Positions 1-7,256 of a stretch of DNA of 9,359 nt are shown here, in pieces; position 1 is the first letter of the stretch, and every line of letters starts with the position of its first letter. The DNA comes from Micrococcaceae bacterium UBA4005 (GTDB taxonomy: Bacteria; Actinomycetota; Actinomycetes; Actinomycetales; Micrococcaceae). The DNA lies in assembly GCA_002384315.1 (NCBI GenBank), contig DGBL01000176.1, positions 5,980 to 15,338 of the forward strand. The letters run 5' to 3'. The notes under the pieces were generated by a model, which worked only from the letters and a program-made list of their open reading frames with translations, ran no database searches and was not told the origin of the DNA. Both the position numbers and the translations under genes were made by a program.

Positions 1-404
1 AGGGCCTCATGGGCTTTGGCGATCGCATCCCGACGCGACATTCCGCGCACTTCCAGCGGGAATGCAACGTTACCAACGGCCGTCATATGGGGAAAAAGCG
101 CGTAGTTCTGGAAAACCATTCCAATATTGCGCTTTTCGGGCGGCAGAGAGGTCAGTTCACGTCCCCGCAGCCTGATTGAACCCGAGTCCGGTTCAAGGAA
201 ACCCGCGATCATGTTCAGTGTTGTCGATTTGCCAGAGCCCGACGGTCCGAGCATCGTCAGGAACTTTCCCTTCTCGAGGGTGAAGGACACATCGTCAACA
301 GCATTTCCTGCCCCGAAATCCTTCGAGACCCGTTCAACCACCAACGCCGGTCCGTCGGAGGTGGTTGCTGGTGCGCTGAGCGATTCAGCGATCTTAGTTC
401 GCAT
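1..404 (-). CDS. ABC transporter ATP-binding protein, PotA-like (3' part missing)
   Basis: This is the energy-coupling ATPase of the amine importer encoded beside it. Only the first 134 residues lie in the window. They contain an aromatic A-loop position (F30), a complete Walker A motif GPSGSGKST at residues 53-61, and a Q-loop VFQNYALFPH with Q99. The ABC signature, Walker B, H-loop and any C-terminal TOBE domain would lie beyond the left edge. The wording around the Q-loop (NYALFPHMT) is typical of the spermidine/putrescine, Fe3+ and maltose importer ATPases (PotA/FbpC/MalK group). The start is the ATG at 404, six bases after the upstream permease stop. An AAGGAAG ribosome site lies inside the end of that permease gene, so the two are probably translated together. 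Family assignment is firm. The substrate is taken only from the neighbouring binding protein. Confidence 0.93.
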   Translation of the reverse strand, partial: MRTKIAESLSAPATTSDGPALVVERVSKDFGAGNAVDDVSFTLEKGKFLTMLGPSGSGKSTTLNMIAGFLEPDSGSIRLRGRELTSLPPEKRNIGMVFQNYALFPHMTAVGNVAFPLEVRGMSRRDAIAKAHEA

Positions 405-410
405 CGAGTT

Positions 411-1277
411 CTACTTCCTTGCTCGCCGCAGGCGGAACATACCCAACAGCGCTAGGGTCGAAATGACCATGAGAATGGTTGAGAGAGCGGCCAGCACTGG
501 AGTCACCGTGGTGCGGGCCTGGATCCACATCTCCACCGGGAGGGTCCGGTATTCCGGTGAGACTAGGAAAGTGGAAACCACCACCTCGTCCCAGGAGGTA
601 ACGAAGGCGAAGAGCGCCCCGGCCACGATGCCGGGCAGGATCTGCGGAAGGACGATCCGGCGGAACCGTGTCCAAGGGCCAGCGCCAAGGATCGCAGCGG
701 CCTGCTCTTGGTTCGGGTCGAATTGGGACAAGCTCGTGCTGACCGCCACGATGACAAAAGGAATCGTCAATACTGCATGGCCCACAACCAAGGAGAACAG
801 GGAACCGTAAAGTCCTGCCTTGATCATGAGAATGTAGATTCCGATGCCCATGATGACCGGTGGGATGATCAGCGGCGCGAGGCTCGATCCCTGCATAATG
901 GTCCGCACTCGGGGGCTGAGCTTGAACAGACCGAACGTGGCGGCCGTGCCGAGCACAGTCGCCACGACCGTCGACAACAAGGCCACCTGGAGGCTGACCC
1001 GGGCCGCCTGCAGCCAGTCCTTGTCTTCCAGAAGTTCCACATACCACCGCGTGGTCCATTGGCCGCTGATCCGCCCTAGGGAGGACGAGTCGCTGAAAGA
1101 CATCGGGATGATCAACAAAGTTGGCAGGATCAGGTAGAGGCCAACTGCGGAGGTAACTGCCCAAAGTGCCATCCAGCGCAGGGAGAGTTCGCGCCGTCGC
1201 GGGGGCCTGACCGCCGCCGGTTCCTGCCCGGCGGCTCGGTGGCGGGCGTCGTCGTGGGTCACCTGTGTGCTGCTCAT
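411..1277 (-). CDS. ABC transporter permease, PotC/YdcV-like (MetI superfamily)
   Basis: This 288-residue inner-membrane permease is the second channel subunit of the importer. Six hydrophobic segments are visible, roughly at residues 35-59, 93-117, 130-153, 157-181, 213-236 and 260-282, after a charged cytoplasmic N-terminus of about 30 residues. The EAA loop that docks on the ATPase lies at about 191-217 and reads EQAAAILGAG then a basic stretch and LPQILPGI, a good match to the MetI family pattern. A longer reading from 1307 is possible. I chose the ATG at 1277 because it forms an ATGA overlap with the stop of the preceding permease and has a GAAGGA ribosome site (1284-1289) six bases upstream. 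Its length fits PotC-type subunits. The substrate cannot be read from the permease itself. Confidence 0.93.
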   Translation of the reverse strand: MSSTQVTHDDARHRAAGQEPAAVRPPRRRELSLRWMALWAVTSAVGLYLILPTLLIIPMSFSDSSSLGRISGQWTTRWYVELLEDKDWLQAARVSLQVALLSTVVATVLGTAATFGLFKLSPRVRTIMQGSSLAPLIIPPVIMGIGIYILMIKAGLYGSLFSLVVGHAVLTIPFVIVAVSTSLSQFDPNQEQAAAILGAGPWTRFRRIVLPQILPGIVAGALFAFVTSWDEVVVSTFLVSPEYRTLPVEMWIQARTTVTPVLAALSTILMVISTLALLGMFRLRRARK

Positions 1278-2119
1278 AATTCTGTCCTTCGGGCGGATCG
1301 TTTCCACACGGCTGCAAGCAGCCCCATGGAGATCAGAGTGCCGGCCAACAACAAGATTCCCAGCGCGCTGGCCCGGGTAGCTCCAACTTTCTGGGTCTCC
1401 TGGATGAGCAGTTCACCGACCATCATATTTGCTGGAGCTCCCAGCATCGCGGGAGTGATATAAAAACCGAGACTGAGTACGAAAACCAGCACGCAGCCGG
1501 CAACGATTCCCGGCAGCGACAAGGGAAGGAAGACCCGGACGAAGCGCTGAAGCGGGGTCGCGCCGAGGCCGCGGGCCGCCTGGAGTTGGCCGTGGTCAAT
1601 TTCTCCCATGGTGTTCATCAAAGGCAGCACCATGTAGGGCAAGAGAACATGAACCATCCCCACAAGCACACCGAAGGGTGTGCGCACCAGTGCGACCGGG
1701 CCGTCGGTTATCCCCCACAGCTGGAGGTACGTGTTGATGATTCCAGTGTCCTGCAGCAGCCCGACCCATGCGAAGGTCCTGCTGAGCAGGCTGACCCAGA
1801 ACGGCATCAGCACGAGCAGGATCAGGAGCATTTTCATACGGGGCCCGACCCGGTTGACTGTGTAGGCATAGGGATAGGCGATGGCCAAGCAGACCGCCGT
1901 CGTAATCACGGCCACCCACACCGTATTTCTAAAAACCCGCCCGTAAACGGGAGACTCAAAGATGAATGCGTATGTATCAAATCCGTTTTTCAGTGATTCC
2001 TGGAGCATCAACGCCAGCGGTATGAGGAAGAAGGCGCAGAAGAAGAGAAACGCCGGGAGGAACAGCAGCCAGCCTCGCTGACTGCTCCTCCTCCCGGCAA
2101 TCGTTGTTCCTTGGGTCAT
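1274..2119 (-). CDS. ABC transporter permease, PotB-like (MetI superfamily)
   Basis: This 281-residue permease is the partner channel subunit of the importer. Hydrophobic segments lie at about residues 17-40, 66-88, 96-121, 148-170, 203-226 and 250-272. The EAA loop is at about 179-205 (LQAARGLGATPLQRF followed by LPLSLPGI). The GxxxxxRxxLPLxLPGI pattern and the long loop between segments 3 and 4 (DTGIINTYLQLWG) are typical of the PotB/PotH side of polyamine-type importers. The start ATG at 2119 overlaps the TAA stop of the binding-protein gene by one base (TAATG). I see no good ribosome binding sequence just upstream, so translation probably depends on ribosomes finishing the binding-protein gene. 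The stop overlaps the next permease start as ATGA. Confidence 0.93.
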   Translation of the reverse strand: MTQGTTIAGRRSSQRGWLLFLPAFLFFCAFFLIPLALMLQESLKNGFDTYAFIFESPVYGRVFRNTVWVAVITTAVCLAIAYPYAYTVNRVGPRMKMLLILLVLMPFWVSLLSRTFAWVGLLQDTGIINTYLQLWGITDGPVALVRTPFGVLVGMVHVLLPYMVLPLMNTMGEIDHGQLQAARGLGATPLQRFVRVFLPLSLPGIVAGCVLVFVLSLGFYITPAMLGAPANMMVGELLIQETQKVGATRASALGILLLAGTLISMGLLAAVWKRSARRTEL

Positions 2120-3171
2120 TACTGAGCGATCCAGTCGTTGAACCTTTGAGCGATCGTGTCGTACTCGCTCGCCCAGTAGTCGTCGTCAACCGGGATCTGG
2201 CCCTCAAGGTGGTTCGTTGGGCGCAGTTCCTCACTCATGACCTTGGGGTCCGCTGCCGCCTCCTTGTTGACGGGACCGTAGACCATCAGATCGGACCAGG
2301 CGATCTGCTTCTCGGTGCCGCTCATGCACTGGATCAGTTCGTTGGCAAGCTCGGGGTTCTTTGCGCCCTTGGGAATAGCCCAGTAGTCGTCCACCTGAAC
2401 CCATTCGTCGTAAGCTACCGCGATCGGCGCCTTGTCAACGCGGGCAGCGTCGGCTGCACGGCCGACCCAGACAAGACCCATCGCTGCCTCGCCGGTGGCG
2501 AGCAGGCTCTGGGATGAAGCACCGGTCTCCCACCAGATGATGTCGTCCTTGATGGTGTCCAGCTTCGCGAATGCGCGGTCAAGATCCATCGGGTAAAGCT
2601 CCTCCGGCGCTACGCCGTCGGCGATCAGCGCCGCTTCGAGCACTCCGGAGGAAACGCTGCGGTAGAGCGCGCGCTTTCCAGGGAATTTTTCCGTGTCGAA
2701 GAAGTCCTTAAAGGACGCCGGCGCCGTAGGGAAGGTCTCCGAGTTGTAGGCGATGACCGTTGCTTCGATGTCGGAGCCAACGCGGAACTTGTCCGCATAA
2801 CCGTCCAGCAGGAGGGTCTTGTCGACAATCCCGTAGTCGATCGGCTCGAGATAGTCGGTACCGGTCTTGTCGCTGCCGAAGTCGTTGGTGATGTTCACGA
2901 CGTCCCACGGTACGTTGCCCGCGTCTACGGCGGTCCGGATTTTGGACAGATCCGTCGGCTCGTCGGTTTTGATGGTGATGCCGAGTTCCTCGGCGCAGGG
3001 CGCGAAGTATTCCTTCTCATGCGCTTCCTGGTAGGGGCCACCGAAATCGAGGACGGTAAGGGTGGTGGCGTCGGCTTCGGCGCCGCCTCCGGCGCCACAG
3101 CCTGCCACTGTGGCGACAAGTAGACCGGCTACGCCAATGAGGCCGGTCTTGGTTGCACGGGATTGCTTCAT
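2119..3171 (-). CDS. Polyamine-type ABC transporter substrate-binding lipoprotein (PotD/PotF family)
   Basis: This 350-residue binding protein captures the substrate outside the membrane and delivers it to the two permeases. The N-terminus has a basic start (MKQSRATK), a short hydrophobic core and a lipobox ending VAGC, so C25 should be the lipidated first residue, followed by a Gly/Ala-rich linker. Family features are WWETGASSQ with W213-W214, a GEAAMGLVWVGRA segment, and DDYWAIPKGAKNPELA starting at D261. The last corresponds to the PotD/PotF region where an aromatic residue and an acidic residue hold a cationic substrate. Two adjacent Asp residues (D261, D262) and W264 suggest a positively charged ligand, but this is inference. 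The start at 3171 has AAGGAA nine bases upstream. It is the first and probably most highly expressed gene of the operon. Polyamines, betaines and other quaternary or methylated amines are all possible ligands. Confidence 0.93.
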   Translation of the reverse strand: MKQSRATKTGLIGVAGLLVATVAGCGAGGGAEADATTLTVLDFGGPYQEAHEKEYFAPCAEELGITIKTDEPTDLSKIRTAVDAGNVPWDVVNITNDFGSDKTGTDYLEPIDYGIVDKTLLLDGYADKFRVGSDIEATVIAYNSETFPTAPASFKDFFDTEKFPGKRALYRSVSSGVLEAALIADGVAPEELYPMDLDRAFAKLDTIKDDIIWWETGASSQSLLATGEAAMGLVWVGRAADAARVDKAPIAVAYDEWVQVDDYWAIPKGAKNPELANELIQCMSGTEKQIAWSDLMVYGPVNKEAAADPKVMSEELRPTNHLEGQIPVDDDYWASEYDTIAQRFNDWIAQ

Positions 3172-3239
3172 GGTGTGTATTTCCTTTTCCTATACCTGCG
3201 GATAGTGAATGAGGTCGGGCGGACGAACCAGAAAGACTT

Positions 3240-3267
3240 CGGGAAGATCCGTTGAGAACGGTACCCG
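3240..3267 (-). other. Possible hairpin in the leader of the importer mRNA
   Basis: CCGTT-GAG-AACGG (3249-3261) is a perfect 5-bp inverted repeat with a 3-base loop. It is flanked by CGGG (3240-3243) and CCCG (3264-3267), which can extend the stem across an unequal internal loop of 5 and 2 bases. It lies between the predicted start site and the binding-protein gene. It could be an RNA structure or a second protein-binding site. No U-run follows, so it is not a standard terminator. Confidence 0.3.
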
Positions 3268-3281
3268 GAAAGTGTGTCGCA

Positions 3282-3304
3282 GATAACAATAATAGTTTAT
3301 TATC
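3282..3304. promoter_or_regulatory. AT-rich inverted repeat, probable operator of the divergent operons
   Basis: The 23-base element has outer arms GATAACAA and TTTATTATC-side complement, matching at 7 of 8 positions around a 7-base centre. Nested inside is a perfect AATAA / TTATT repeat with a 4-base spacer (3288-3301). It is strikingly AT-rich in GC-rich surroundings. It covers the -10 of the importer promoter and a TATTAT on the opposite strand, so one regulator could control both directions. The regulator family is unknown and no regulator gene lies in the window. Confidence 0.5.
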
Positions 3305-3314
3305 GAAGGGTCAA
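3286..3314 (-). promoter_or_regulatory. Predicted promoter of the ABC importer operon
   Basis: On the minus strand, TTGACC (3314-3309) is followed after 17 bases by TATTGT (3291-3286). This is a good match to an actinobacterial housekeeping-sigma promoter. Transcription would start near 3279, giving a leader of about 108 bases before the binding-protein ATG at 3171. The spacer and -10 lie inside the inverted repeat at 3282-3304, so a bound repressor would block this promoter. It is predicted from sequence only. Confidence 0.6.
3298..3303 (+). promoter_or_regulatory. Possible -10 of the catabolic operon promoter
   Basis: TATTAT on the plus strand fits a -10 hexamer. The bases at the expected -35 distance (3275-3281) match the consensus poorly, so this promoter would be weak or activator-dependent. 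Transcription would begin near 3310, about 90 bases before the ATG at 3401. No better plus-strand promoter was seen between 3172 and 3400. Confidence 0.3.
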
Positions 3315-3388
3315 TGGCTCCGCAACCCTCTTTATGGCGTGATATGCCGAGCCGCCGTCGTCGTTCTGGTTTCAATTCACAATGCAGT

Positions 3389-3395
3389 GGAGGAG
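3389..3395 (+). promoter_or_regulatory. Ribosome binding site that sets the DMGO-like start
   Basis: GGAGGAG ends five bases before the ATG at 3401. It is the strongest ribosome site in the window. It supports 3401 rather than the in-frame ATG at 3314, which would add 29 residues upstream of the FAD-binding motif. Confidence 0.85.
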
Positions 3396-3400
3396 TGGGC

Positions 3401-5839
3401 ATGTCAGGCAAGCGGGTTGTCATCATCGGAGCCGGAGTCGTCGGCGCCGCCCTAGCGGACGAACTGGCTCAATTGGGCTGGAGCGACGTCACAGTGCTGG
3501 ACAAAGGGGCCCTACCAAGCCCCGGCGGATCCTCCTCACATGCCCCTGGCCTGGTCTTCCAGATCAACGCCTCCCGGGTGCTCTGCCAGATGGCCAAGTA
3601 CACGGCCGAAAAATTCAAGTCCCTCACCTTCGACGGCGAACCATGCTTCATCCCCGTCGGCGGCCTGGAAGTGGCCACCTCGCCCGAACGGCTCGCCGAA
3701 ATGCAGCGCCGACAGGGACTCGCTGCCGCCTGCGGTTTGGAAGCGACGCTCATCTCCGCCGAGGAATGCCTGCGCATCCAGCCCATGCTGAATCCCGAGG
3801 CCGTCCTAGGCGGCCTCCGGACGCCCGCCGACGGCATCGCCAAAGCTGTGCGCGCGGTCAACGCGCAACTCCAGCGCGCCGCAGAGCACGGCGTGCGGGT
3901 CCTCGACCGGCACGAGGTTCTAGATATCCTCACCGCGGACGGGCGCATCACCGGAGTCCACACGGATCGCGGCGACTTCCCAGCCGATATCGTCGTCTGT
4001 TGCGCGGGTATCTGGGGACAGCGCATCGCGGGGATGGTCGGCGCCGAACTTCCCTTGCGCCCCCTCGCCCACCTGGATGCGATCACCGAACCACTGGCCT
4101 CTCTCCGCGGCGCGAAAACTGAGGTGACCGGGCCGCCTATCCGCCACGCCGACGGCGGCGTGTACTACCGCGAGCGCTACGACCGGCTCGACATCGGCTC
4201 CTTTGAGCACCAGGCCATCCCCGTTCACGTCGACGATCTGTTGTCTGTGGCGGAGGCTCCGGTGATGCCCAGCGCGCAGGAATTCACGCCGGCGGACTTT
4301 ACCGGCGCCTGGCGCAAAACCAACGAACTGTTCCCAGAGACGACAGGTTCGGCGGTAGCCGAAGGCATGAACGGCGTGTTTTCCTTTACCGCAGACGATT
4401 TTCCGCTGATCGGACCGCTATCTGAGGTGGAAGGATTCTGGGTATGCGAGGCCGTCTGGGTGACCCATTCAGCCGGGGCAGCCCGCGCCCTGGCCGAATG
4501 GCTGACGGATGGCTACAGCACCACGTTCAGTCTGCACGAGATGGAAACTGGGCGGTTCGAGCCCCACGAACTTGGCGATGAATTCATCACTGAACGGTGC
4601 GCCCAGAACTATCTTGACGTGTACGCGATCAAGCACCCGTTGCAGCCCATCGAGTCCCCGCGCAATGTGCGCACCAGCCCGTTTCACGCCCGCCAACAGG
4701 AGCTCGGCGCAGAATTCACCGCGGTACGGGGCTGGGAGCAACCCCAGTGGTACACCAGCAACAACGCCCTCGTTGATGATGAGCCTGTGCGCGAACCACA
4801 CCCCTGGGCGCGCAAATACTGGAGCCCGATCGTCGCCGCGGAAGCGCGAGCCACCCGGAACAACGTGGCGATGTTCGATATGACTCCACTCACCCGGCTC
4901 GAAGTCAGCGGTTCCGGAGCCACCGGATTTCTGGACCGTATGCTCACGCGCAGCGTCGACCGTCCGGTCGGCACCGTGACGTATTGCCTGATGCTCGACG
5001 AAGGAGGCCGGATCCGCAGCGACATCACGGTGACCCGCCTGAGCGCGGATTCCTACCAGGTGGGTGCCAACGGCCCCCTGGACCTCGCCTGGATGCTGCG
5101 CAATATTGAACCCGGAGAAGCTGTGTCGGTCCGAGATATCACTTCCGGAACCTGTTGCGTCGGGGTGTGGGGGCCGCAAGCGCGCGCCTTGGTTAGCGAG
5201 GTGACGGAACTGGATCTGGACTCGGAAAGCTTCCCCTATTTTCAGGCCCGCCAGGCGATTGTGGCCGGCGTCCCCGTCACGATGATCCGGTTGTCTTATG
5301 TCGGGGAGCTGGGCTGGGAAATCTACACCACCTCCGACTACGGATTGCGCCTATGGGATGGGCTGTGGGAGGCAGGAAGGAAACTCGATGTTATTGCCGC
5401 TGGGCGCGGCGCCTTTGCAAGCCTGCGGCTGGAAAAGGGGTACCGGGCCTTTGGCCAGGACATGACAATCGACCATGACCCGTTTGAGGCGGGACTCGGT
5501 TTTGCCGTGAAGTTCGACGGCAGGGATTTCATTGGACGCCAGGCAGCCGAGAAGCGGAGTCTGAGCGTGGAGCGCACACTGGTTCCGCTGGTACTGCGGG
5601 AGAAGGGCGCTGTGGTTTCAGGCCGCGAACCCGTCTTCAGCGGCTCCACGGCGATCGGTTATGTGACCAGCGCCGCCTACGGCTATACCATCGACGCCGG
5701 TATAGCCTATGCATGGGTTCCAGCGGAGTATGCCAGCCCCGGCACCGAGCTCGACATCGCGTACTTCGGCGAAACCATCCCCGCCCGGGTGGCGGTCGAA
5801 CCCTTGTTTGACCCGATGATGACCCGACTGAAGAGCTGA
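3401..5839 (+). CDS. Dimethylglycine oxidase-like FAD/tetrahydrofolate N-demethylating enzyme
   Basis: This 812-residue, two-part cytoplasmic enzyme oxidises an N-methylated amine or amino acid at covalent FAD and passes the one-carbon unit to tetrahydrofolate as 5,10-methylene-THF. The N-terminal DAO-type oxidoreductase domain (about 1-375) carries the GAGVVG dinucleotide motif at 10-15 and an SSSHAPGL segment whose H47 aligns with the covalent FAD histidine (His48) of A. globiformis DMGO. H224 and Y255 align with its active-site His225 and Tyr259. A linker domain (about 378-440) precedes a GcvT folate domain (about 445-700). There D541 in the RSDITV segment aligns with folate-site Asp552. 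RLSYVGELGWE (630-640) and RLEKGYRAFGQD (676-687) are typical of GcvT. A GcvT C-terminal domain completes the protein. Alignments are from memory. The exact substrate is uncertain: dimethylglycine, sarcosine, methyl-GABA or another N-methyl compound. Confidence 0.9.
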   Translation: MSGKRVVIIGAGVVGAALADELAQLGWSDVTVLDKGALPSPGGSSSHAPGLVFQINASRVLCQMAKYTAEKFKSLTFDGEPCFIPVGGLEVATSPERLAEMQRRQGLAAACGLEATLISAEECLRIQPMLNPEAVLGGLRTPADGIAKAVRAVNAQLQRAAEHGVRVLDRHEVLDILTADGRITGVHTDRGDFPADIVVCCAGIWGQRIAGMVGAELPLRPLAHLDAITEPLASLRGAKTEVTGPPIRHADGGVYYRERYDRLDIGSFEHQAIPVHVDDLLSVAEAPVMPSAQEFTPADFTGAWRKTNELFPETTGSAVAEGMNGVFSFTADDFPLIGPLSEVEGFWVCEAVWVTHSAGAARALAEWLTDGYSTTFSLHEMETGRFEPHELGDEFITERCAQNYLDVYAIKHPLQPIESPRNVRTSPFHARQQELGAEFTAVRGWEQPQWYTSNNALVDDEPVREPHPWARKYWSPIVAAEARATRNNVAMFDMTPLTRLEVSGSGATGFLDRMLTRSVDRPVGTVTYCLMLDEGGRIRSDITVTRLSADSYQVGANGPLDLAWMLRNIEPGEAVSVRDITSGTCCVGVWGPQARALVSEVTELDLDSESFPYFQARQAIVAGVPVTMIRLSYVGELGWEIYTTSDYGLRLWDGLWEAGRKLDVIAAGRGAFASLRLEKGYRAFGQDMTIDHDPFEAGLGFAVKFDGRDFIGRQAAEKRSLSVERTLVPLVLREKGAVVSGREPVFSGSTAIGYVTSAAYGYTIDAGIAYAWVPAEYASPGTELDIAYFGETIPARVAVEPLFDPMMTRLKS

Positions 5840-5866
5840 TATACCCCCACTTCCGGCCGCACACCC

Positions 5867-5873
5867 AAGGAGA
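5867..5873 (+). promoter_or_regulatory. Ribosome binding site of the aminotransferase gene
   Basis: AAGGAGA sits five bases before the ATG at 5879, within the 39-base gap after the DMGO-like gene. The gap holds no terminator-like hairpin, which supports one transcript. Confidence 0.75.
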
Positions 5874-5878
5874 CTTCT

Positions 5879-7243
5879 ATGACCACTATCACCCCCTCCA
5901 GCGATCTCGACGCGCCGCACTGGAAGCGCGCCTACGACCTCGACCGCAAGCATGTGTTCCATTCCTGGTCTGCCCAAGACCTGATTTCCCCTATGACCAT
6001 CACCCGCGCCGAAGGATCCTATGTCTGGGACGGGGAGGGTAACCGTCTGCTCGATTTTTCCTCACAACTGGTCAACACGAACATTGGGCACCAGCATCCG
6101 AGAGTGATCGCTGCCATCCAGGAGCAGGCCGGGAAGCTCTGCACGATCGCCCCGCAGCATGTCAACGACGCCCGCTCCGAAGCTGCCCGACTCATCGCCG
6201 AACGCACGCCGGGAGACCTGAACAAGATTTTCTTCACTAACGGTGGGGCCGAAGCAATAGAACATGCGGTGCGCATGGCCCGGCTGCATACCGGTCGGTA
6301 TAAAGTGCTCTCTGCCTACCGTTCCTATCACGGCGGTACGGAATTGGCGGTCAATATCACCGGAGACCCCCGCCGCGTCCCGAACGACTATGGAAACTCC
6401 GGGACAGTGCATTTCTTTACCCCGTTCCTGTATCGCAGCGTCTTCCACTCCGCCACGGAGGCCGAGGAAACCCAGCGCGCGCTCGAGCACCTGGAAAACC
6501 TGATTCTGATGGAGGGACCGGCAGCGTTTGCGGCGATCGTTCTGGAGTCGATTCCGGGCACGGCGGGCATCATGGTTCCCCCGCCCGGCTACCTGAAGGG
6601 TGTGCGGGAACTCGCCACGAAGTACGGGATTGTCTATGTGGCCGACGAGGTCATGGCCGGGTTCGGGCGGGCTGGACGCTGGTTTGCCATTGACCACTTC
6701 GACGTCGTACCCGACCTCCTGGCCTTCGCCAAAGGCGTGACTTCCGGATACGTGCCCATGGGTGGTGTTGCCATTTCGGCGGACATCGCCTCGACTTTCG
6801 GTCAGCGTGTCTATCCTGGCGGGCTAACCTACTCCGGGCACCCGTTGGCGGCCGCCGCCGCTGTGGCGACTATCAACGCCATGGAGGATGAGGCAATGGT
6901 AGGCAACGCTGCGTTGCTCGGCGAAGAGGTCTTCGGGCCAGGCCTCGCCGCACTGCAGGCACGCCACCGCTCTATCGGCGAAGTTCGCGGAGTGGGCGCG
7001 TTCTGGGCTATTGAACTGGTCAAGAACCAGCACTCGCGCGAACCGCTGGCCCCCTACGGAAGTTCCAGCCCCGCCATGAACCAGCTCGTTGCCGCCTGTA
7101 AGGCCGCCGGGCTTCTTCCGTTCCATAATTTCAACCGAATCCATACTGTCCCGCCGCTGAACACGACACCCGAGGAGGCCCGGGCTGGCCTGGCCATCCT
7201 GGATGACGTGCTCTCCATTGCGGATGCCGCGGTGGAAGCCTGA
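5879..7243 (+). CDS. Class III PLP-dependent aminotransferase
   Basis: This 454-residue fold-type I PLP enzyme probably moves a terminal (omega) amino group from an amine or amino acid to a keto acid. Visible PLP-site features, in order, are TNGGAE (120-125) for the phosphate, Y150-H151-G152 (the aromatic stacking position), D256 in VADEVMAGFG (pyridine nitrogen contact), K285 in FAKG (Schiff-base lysine) and T317 in GGLTYSGHP. The length is typical of the family, which includes GABA, taurine-pyruvate, putrescine and beta-alanine aminotransferases. The sequence recalls actinobacterial proteins often labelled 'aspartate aminotransferase family', a name that says little about substrate. It lies between an N-demethylating enzyme and an amine oxidase. 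It may therefore act on the demethylated product or on a related amine. Family is firm; substrate is unknown. Confidence 0.93.
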   Translation: MTTITPSSDLDAPHWKRAYDLDRKHVFHSWSAQDLISPMTITRAEGSYVWDGEGNRLLDFSSQLVNTNIGHQHPRVIAAIQEQAGKLCTIAPQHVNDARSEAARLIAERTPGDLNKIFFTNGGAEAIEHAVRMARLHTGRYKVLSAYRSYHGGTELAVNITGDPRRVPNDYGNSGTVHFFTPFLYRSVFHSATEAEETQRALEHLENLILMEGPAAFAAIVLESIPGTAGIMVPPPGYLKGVRELATKYGIVYVADEVMAGFGRAGRWFAIDHFDVVPDLLAFAKGVTSGYVPMGGVAISADIASTFGQRVYPGGLTYSGHPLAAAAAVATINAMEDEAMVGNAALLGEEVFGPGLAALQARHRSIGEVRGVGAFWAIELVKNQHSREPLAPYGSSSPAMNQLVAACKAAGLLPFHNFNRIHTVPPLNTTPEEARAGLAILDDVLSIADAAVEA

Positions 7244-7256
7244 TCCGGGGCACACG

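Noticed and set aside
127..810. 227-codon plus-strand open frame opposite the ATPase and permease genes
   Set aside because: It has no family motifs, crosses the boundary of two well-supported minus-strand genes, and is a typical shadow frame of GC-rich coding DNA.
394..1317. 307-codon minus-strand open frame covering the second permease
   Set aside because: It is rich in Pro, Arg, His and Gly with no hydrophobic segments. It is a shifted frame of the real permease gene, which has six membrane segments and the EAA loop.
3314..3400. 29-residue N-terminal extension of the DMGO-like protein
   Set aside because: The strong GGAGGAG site precedes the ATG at 3401. The extension lies in the control region, overlaps the predicted promoter and has no family counterpart.
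3172..3400. A glycine riboswitch or other known riboswitch in the divergent region
   Set aside because: I looked because DMGO-type genes feed glycine metabolism. None of the conserved glycine-riboswitch sequence blocks were seen, only a simple hairpin and an AT-rich repeat.
4469..5179. 236-codon minus-strand open frame inside the DMGO-like gene
   Set aside because: It lies wholly within a gene with clear domain motifs, has no ribosome site and no recognisable protein features.
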